Below are positions 58,152 to 64,000 of a stretch of DNA of 64,000 nucleotides, in pieces. The notes under the pieces were generated by a model. The model saw nothing but the letters and a program-made list of their open reading frames with translations. It was not told where the DNA came from and did no database searches. The DNA lies in the NCBI GenBank assembly GCA_030407005.1, contig JAUDYN010000005.1, positions 744,001 through 808,000 of the forward strand. The letters are read 5' to 3'. The DNA comes from Desarmillaria ectypa. Taxonomy: Eukaryota; Basidiomycota; Agaricomycetes; Agaricales; Physalacriaceae. The position numbers were made by a program, and so were the translations under genes. The number at the start of each line of letters is the position of its first letter. The stretch's first letter is position 1.

Positions 58152-61100
58152 TCAAGATGGCAATAGGCCTAATTCACAAACAAACTTCTCATGCTTGGAC
58201 CTCAGTAATGCTTTTGTAAAAATGTCAGCAACTATTTCATCGGTAAGATAATATAATAGTTCAATGACCCCAGATTCTACTTTTTTATGGACAAAATAAT
58301 TCTGCATATCAAAGTACTTTGACCATGCATGATATTATGGATCTCTAGTGATGGCGATTGTGAATTGGTTGTCCTTAAATAACAGAGTAGGTTCTTCTTG
58401 TATATATCCCAATTCAGCTAAGAGATTGTGATTCCAGATTACTTGACACATTGCATGTGCTAAAGCTGTGTATTCTGCTTCTGTGGATGATAAGGCAATG
58501 GTTGACTGCTTCTTGGATGACCATATGAATGCCCCATCTCCTAATAGGTAGATATAGTCTGAGACTGACTTTCAGTCATCTAGGTTGGATGTGTAATCTG
58601 TGTCAGTGTATTCAATGCTGAGAACGTCATGTTCTTTATTGGCTCAGAAGGTGAGCTTTAAGTCCTTTGTTCCAGATAGATACCTAAACACTCACTTTAC
58701 AGCTGACCAGTGTTCAAGACCTGAGTTGTTTGAGAACTGGCTTAACAACTGTACAGCATATGCAATGTCAGGCTGCATGCAAATTGCAGCATACATCAAT
58801 GAGCTGATAGCAGACTGGTATCTGCCTTGAATGGTAGGCTCAACATATTCATCAGCTGGTCACTTTTGCAGAATGACATTAGGATCAAGTGGAGTGGTAA
58901 CAGGTGATGTATTATGGAGGCCAAAATGGGTGAGTATCCCCTTGATGTATTGTTGCTGAGATAATGAGATGGTGCTGTGATTGCAGTTCCTCTCTATTTT
59001 GATTCCAATAATTTTTTTCAGCTCTCCCATATTCTTGATGTTAAACAGCCTTGCTAACTCCTTTTTTACTCTGTCTAGATCCTCAGGTTTTTCTGCAAAG
59101 ATTAGCAGGTCATCAACCCATACAGTTAGGAATATTGTCCTGCTGTTTTAGACACATTTATAGATGCAATGATCAACTTTGAGCTTTGAGAATCTAATGG
59201 AGGTGAGTTTTCTATTAAATTCATGGTTCCACTCATGTCCTGACTGTTTTAATCCATAAAGGGTCTTGTATAATTTTCAGACACATCCTGATTCATCATT
59301 ATAGCCTGGAGGCTGGCACATATATATTTCTTCCTCAAGTTCTCTATTGAGGTATGCTCCTCTAATGTTCATCCGACCGATTTCAAGATTGTTGATAGCA
59401 GCTATACCTAGTGTGGCATGAATAGATTTGAGATAGACAGCTGGTGCAAATGTTTTTATAAAATTGACTCCTGGAATCTGTGAGTAGCCTTGTGCTATGA
59501 GGCAGATTTTGTAGTATAGAACTTTTCCATGTTCATCATATTTCTTCATGTAGGTCCATCTGCAGCCTATAGTTTCACATCCCTCTGGTAGATCCTTAAG
59601 CTTGTAAGTCCCCATTTCTCTAATCATTGAAATTTCCTCATCCATAGCCTTCTTCCATTCAGGCCATTCTGCTGATTCTTGTGTCTCTGCAAGGCTTCAT
59701 GGGAAGTTGTCATGATTAATGTGCTTTGCTGTTACTGGCAATATAGCTTTGAGTCATTGCAACATTTGTTAATTCTGGGGGATGTTTGGATAGGGCCAAT
59801 AGAGTTTGTGATGATGCTGCTTTCCATACATTGAGGTTGTTGAGCTTGTGATAGTCATGATCACTAGTAGTATGTGAGGTGTGTTGTAGTGCTTCTAGTG
59901 TTGGTTCAGGAGTTTCTTTGGTTTCAGGCTATAGTGATATAGTTTGCTGACTTCCTTCTTCAGCTTCCTTTGGCAATGGTGGGTTGTTTGTCTTTTCTGC
60001 CTCCCCCACAAGCTGCACATTGTCTGTGCTTTATTCTATAGCCATGGGCTCAATGAACTTGTAGTTTCAGGATTCTCAGATTGTGCAAAGTTCTGCATCA
60101 TAGTATTTAATGACTGTCACATTCTCTGTGAACCCCACAAAGGTATGTTTCTTTGCTTTTCCTGAGTTTCTGCCCAGCTTTGAAAGACTGATTCCTTCCT
60201 ATTTGATCCAGACTGCACAATCAAACTCTTGTAGGTGTGAGACATCAGGTTTTCTTTCTGTCCATGCTTCTTCAGGTGTTTTCCTGTCAAGGGCTCACAT
60301 TAGTGCATGGTTTCTGATGTATGCCACATATTCTATTGCTGTCTCCCACAGGAATGATGGTACATTGTTGGCTATCATTATGGCTCATGCTAGCTCCACT
60401 AGTGTGTGATTAAAGTGTTCAGCTACACCATTAGATGAGTGTGCATATGGTGCTAGTATAAATAGTTGTATCTCTTTCTTCTTCAACCATTATTTTACCT
60501 CTCTACTAGTGAGTTCCTTTGCATTATTGACATGTAGTATCTTTAGTGTGAATCTATACTGTGTTTCAATGAAGGTGACATATTCTTTAATCTTCTGGAA
60601 TGCTTCTGACTTCAATTTCATGAATTCAGGTGTACATTACTGGATTGCATCATCTGTGAGCATGACATTGTATTTTGACTTCTGCAGAATCTTGGCTCAA
60701 GCTGGTCCCCAGATGTTATCATGTGTGGTTTTTTCTGATTTCTTGCTTCGATGTTTTGCTTCTTGTGAGAATAGATGAAGGGACATCTTGGCTTGAATGC
60801 AAGCTTCACATTGACTGAGTAGAGGTGAGTTGTCATCAACTATGAACCCTTCCACCAATCCTTCTCTCTTCAATTGTTCTAACTCTGACTTCTCTAGGTG
60901 TCCCATGCATTTATACCAAGCATCTCATGTGTTTTTATTTTTAGTGTTGACAATGTTTGACTGTTCTCATACAGTATTACATGCTTGAGTATCCATCAAA
61001 TATAAATGGTGTATCTTCTTTCCTTCTGCCAGGATTTTCCCATCCTTTTGGAGAAACTGGACTATGCCATTCTTGAATGAAGCTTTCATACCAGCATCAT

Positions 61101-62307
61101 CAAGCCTGCTGATAGAGATTAGGTTGTTTACAGCATTTGGTGCATAGAGTGTATCTTTCAGTTTGTGAGTGATTGTTTTTCCATTGACTTTGCAGTCTAA
61201 CAGGACTGTTCCTTGGCCTAGTGTCTGAATAGATGTATTTCTGATATCTGTGATAGTCATGGCCTTAAGTGGCTTGAAGTCTATGAAGATTTCTTGGTGA
61301 TTGGAGATATGTGAGGTTGTTCCAAAGTCAGATAGCCAGCTGTAAGTGGAGAAATGTGAGTCAAATTGGGGCTTAGACTCTACATTGTAAGTGGCTTTGA
61401 TAACATCATCCTTTGTGTTTCCTGAATCTTTTGCCTGATTAGATCTTTCCCTCTTCTTCTTTCTCTACTTTCTGCCTGGATCTTTCCCTTCTTAGCCACT
61501 GCCCTTGGACCAACACTATGCTGATGTGTGGCCTCACTTGTGGCAGTTCCAACACTTGACATTATCAGAGACCTTCCCTGATGTGGAGTTCCCTCAGCTG
61601 CTTCTGCTGCCTGTCTTTCTATTATTGCACCTATATATAGCAGCTTCACTTTCACCAGATTTTTTGATCTGTTGATGGTTTTCTTCAAGGATGATGGCAA
61701 TGAACTCATGCAACATGACTGTTGGGTTATTTCCAGTGGATTCTAGGTATGCTGATGTGAACTGGTCCCAGGATTCTGATAATGATGATATAAGCAGCAT
61801 TAGGAAGTCTTCATCAGTGACAATACTCCCCAGCATGCCAAGCTCCTCCTGGATTCAGTGCATCTCTGTGGTGTGCTCAATAATATCTGTGGACTCATCA
61901 GCCACAGTGCAGTAAAGGCAGTGTTGGTGTGCAAGTATTCCCAATTTTCCTCTAGCTTCCTTTACTAATTTAAGCTGTGACCACATTTCAGCCAATGTTT
62001 TTACCCTTGCAATGTGTATCATCTGTGAGTTGCTCAACATGAGCTTGATTTGGGTCTGTGCTCATCCATCTCCCTCTTCTCACTTTGTGATTTCTTCCAT
62101 TTCTTTCTTAGTTGACAAATTTGGGTCTGTCAGAACTGGTTTATTCAATGTTCTATTGGCATACTTCAACAAGACTTGTTCTTGCAGAATTGCAGTAATG
62201 CAACACTTCCACAGAACCCAATTGTGCTCCTGGAGTAGCTCAATGTGGAATAATGATGAGAGTGTGGTGTCAGACATGATATATAAGGGTGGATTGTAGT
62301 TCAGCAT
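58152..62307 (-). pseudogene. Copia gag-pol polyprotein, decayed
   Basis: Gag starts at 62307 or at the inner ATG 62277 (MSDTTLSSLFHIELL). A CCHC knuckle is at about 61560-61518 (CWNC...H....C) with two stops inside it. The protease region is near 61250. The GAG-pre-integrase motif (CEACIQAK) is at about 60906-60780. The integrase is at about 60800-60050. RT lies at about 59650-58700 and includes WTYMKKYDEHGKV, AQGYSQIPGVNFIKTFAPAV and WVDDLLIF near 59120. RNase H ends with ADIFTKAL ... GLLPS and a stop at 58152. Numerous stops rule out activity. Confidence 0.88.
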
Positions 62308-62362
62308 GATAATTAATTACAGTGAGTCTTCTGTAGTTTAGTTAGGGCTGGGGCCCATAACC

Positions 62363-62660
62363 TGTTGTAAAAGAGTGTGAAATAGAGATTATGAGTGCAG
62401 TGGTAAACTATGAGACTTGACTGTATGAGAGAGGTGGGAGAGAATATTGATCTATATTATTGGTGGGCTGGTCTACCCAGTATATATACTACAAGATGGG
62501 TACTTCTAGAATATACTATTATCTACTAGTGTCCATGTCTGACTCATTGCTGAGTGAGCAGACAGATGATCAAGTCAAGGAGAAGGTGCATGAAGGTTCA
62601 TGTGCTTCAATGTTGCTCCAATTGCCAGATTGCCATATGTGGCTGAGCATGTCTTCAACA
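62363..62660 (-). repeat. Copia 5' LTR (298 bp)
   Basis: Same ends and length as 57847-58144. The internal region begins to its left with GGTTATGGGCC on the minus strand. Confidence 0.93.
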
Positions 62661-63143
62661 AAGCAAAGCTCTCTGGTTTGACAGGTGGTATTTCTTACAT
62701 ACCTGGTGGGCCAACCCATTAGTCTCTAAGACTTGGAAGGTTATCAGGTATGTAGGATCATACCTGATCTTACTTGTCTCAGTTTTCAGACTGGTACCAT
62801 CAAATGACTGTTACTGCTGGAATGCCAGTTCCAGCTGGAGCCATGTGCATCACTAGTTCTGGACTTTCTATTTATTCAGACCAGATCATTGAGTTGCCAG
62901 TCCTGTCACCTAAGGCTCAGGCCTTTCACAGCTAACCCTTACTGACCTAGTGGGGCTTTCTAGCTTCCAGGTTATCTTTATACATACTTTCTTATGGGTA
63001 CAGTTGCAAACATAGTTTGTATATTAGTAAAATTGAACTTTATACACATTTACAGCAATGGATGGCTGGCAAGCATATCAGTGTTAACTTGTAATTTTTC
63101 ACCATACCTAACTGTATTGCTTGATAATATATGATATCCAGGA
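62661..63143. other. Unrecognised sequence right of the copia element
   Basis: This should be the continuation of 57216-57846 from before the copia insertion. It is AT-rich and low in CpG. No gene seen. Confidence 0.4.
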
Positions 63144-63374
63144 GCTACAGAGAGTATATATTCCTACAGGCATCTCAGCTCAGTCCACTTATGACATTGA
63201 TAGCACTGTTACTATCCATATCATTCAAGTTGATAATGTTGACATGATTTGTGAGAGATGAGAACTCCATTATTTACATCCCTGCTGCAATTCTGACTTC
63301 ACTTCAAGGTATGAAGGCAACAATGATGGCAATGAACCTGAGGAGCTTGGTTCTCATCCTGATAGTAAAGTGAG
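63144..63374 (+). pseudogene. Decayed coding-like segment, unknown protein
   Basis: One frame reads about 75 residues with a single TGA: ELQRVYIPTGISAQSTYDID, VDNVDMICER, then ELHYLHPCCNSDFTSRYEG and an acidic stretch. TGA probably replaces Trp. The composition is protein-like, and the cysteine pair and YLHPCC suggest a real, old gene or transposon open frame. I do not recognise the family. Confidence 0.4.
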
Positions 63375-63861
63375 TAATCACTGGTCCTAGTCGTCGTTAC
63401 CATCCATCAAACTTGGCTTCTAGTATTGCTTATATATGGATGATGACATCATGGAGCCCAGAGCCCTTCATCCTGCAAGTCCAAGGTCTATGCTCTTCAT
63501 CTGTGACCACAATGAAATATGACCCTTCTCTACTGCATATTCTGTACATCCGGGACCATTATAGGAACATAAATCAGCCTAGTTTTTGAGGACTTTTGGG
63601 AAGATGGGTGATATGATATATATGAGAGAACATTGTATAGTGCACCTGTGCTAGATAACGGGGCTACTGGATATTCCAGATCCTAGAATCCACCCAAGTC
63701 ATATTCTGGCATCAACATACTCCCAGTACATTCAGATAATTTACAGCATTTTGCGGAATCAGCTCTGGCCACATTCCGCGATTTTGGGCTGTTGCCGATT
63801 CTCTGTTTTGGGCTCCTGCGGCCCGACGTCCCGGACACCTACAACTTGTTCCAGTACGTCG
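63375..63861. other. Transition from repeat to host-like sequence
   Basis: CpG frequency rises from about 63740 (ATTCCGCGATTTTGGGC). This should be the promoter and leader of the gene starting at 63862. Confidence 0.45.
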
Positions 63862-64000
63862 ATGCGCTTAAGCACCCTTGTCCCTTCAATCCCCTTAGAA
63901 ATCGTTACCCTACTCGAGAATAACGGAATAGTGACAGACAGAGACCTTTTATTCCACGAATCTGCTCTTGACATCTACCAAAAGTTACCCCGCGACGCGC
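63862..64000 (+). CDS. Start of a host gene, possibly Rad51-family, runs off right edge
   Basis: An open frame of 46 codons starts at ATG 63862 and is still open at the window end: MRLSTLVPSIP, IVTLLENNGIVTDRDLLF, ALDIYQKLPRDA. The pattern of a helical N-terminus with GI.TD.DLLF and a D(I/L)..KLP motif is like the N-terminal domain of RAD51 paralogs, but 46 residues are too few to be sure. Host-like CpG content supports a real gene. Confidence 0.5.
   Translation, partial: MRLSTLVPSIPLEIVTLLENNGIVTDRDLLFHESALDIYQKLPRDA

Larger units (their letters stand above)
57847..62660 (-). mobile_element. Full-length Ty1/copia retrotransposon (4814 bp)
   Basis: Two 298-bp LTRs bound the internal region. 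Flanks are AGGCA (57842-57846) and AAGCA (62661-62665), a 5-bp target duplication with one transition. The order gag, integrase, RT, RNase H on the minus strand is that of Ty1/copia. A purine tract (CTTGAGGAGGAG, minus) precedes the 3' LTR. Directly after the 5' LTR, in the sense direction, comes GGTTATGGGCCCCAG, the likely primer site. Confidence 0.93.

Noticed and set aside
1..64000. CRISPR array, defence island, secondary-metabolite cluster or rRNA genes
   Set aside because: No regularly spaced short repeats, no relevant enzyme genes and no rRNA-like sequence were seen. The fungal context also makes CRISPR implausible.

Overview
The window is nuclear DNA of a fungus, most likely a basidiomycete of the Agaricomycetes. 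The genes are compact and carry many introns of about 45-60 bases. The proteins are of fungal type (an ARID/SWI1-like protein, uS10 and eS28 ribosomal proteins, a CWC16 splicing factor, a TDT-family transporter). The repeats are chromodomain Ty3/gypsy elements and one Ty1/copia element. All gene models below were built by hand from splice signals and reading frame. Six of them close exactly to a multiple of three.

Layout. (1) 1-9626: one Ty3/gypsy element (family A, minus strand), with a foreign solo LTR (family X) inserted between gag and pol. (2) 10149-24074: an island of seven intact host genes: a 5-phosphatase-like protein (-), RPS20 (-), a Saf4/CCDC130-type CWC16 protein (+), an ARID protein like SWI1 (-), a VTT/TMEM41-like membrane protein (-), RPS28 (+) and a TDT/SLAC1-type transporter (+). 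RPS20 and the CWC16 gene, and the VTT gene and RPS28, are divergent pairs with under 190 bp between start codons. A broken kinase-like gene (24250-25544) marks the island's edge. (3) 25545-57846: nested, truncated and strongly decayed Ty3/gypsy pieces of at least six LTR families (named here A, B, D, G, X, plus the internal region F). A younger, CpG-rich family A fragment lies at 33070-36843. (4) 57847-62660: a full-length but decayed Ty1/copia element with 298-bp LTRs and a 5-bp target duplication. (5) From about 63740 the base composition returns to that of the host genes, and a probable gene start runs off the right edge.

The host genes are housekeeping functions (translation, splicing, chromatin, membrane traffic, phosphoinositide metabolism, transport) and do not form a pathway. 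The most informative signals are in the retroelements. Family A has a putative self-priming site that covaries with the 5' end of the transcript in two copies. Three families share an apparent -1 gag/pol frameshift region followed by a hairpin. Family A gag has an N-terminal membrane-like segment. Several pols end in two chromo-like modules. Copies of the X LTR sit at CG-containing 4-bp targets. In the host genes, three introns use GC-AG splice sites with the same donor. I did not find a defence system, CRISPR array, secondary-metabolite cluster or RNA gene that I can support.
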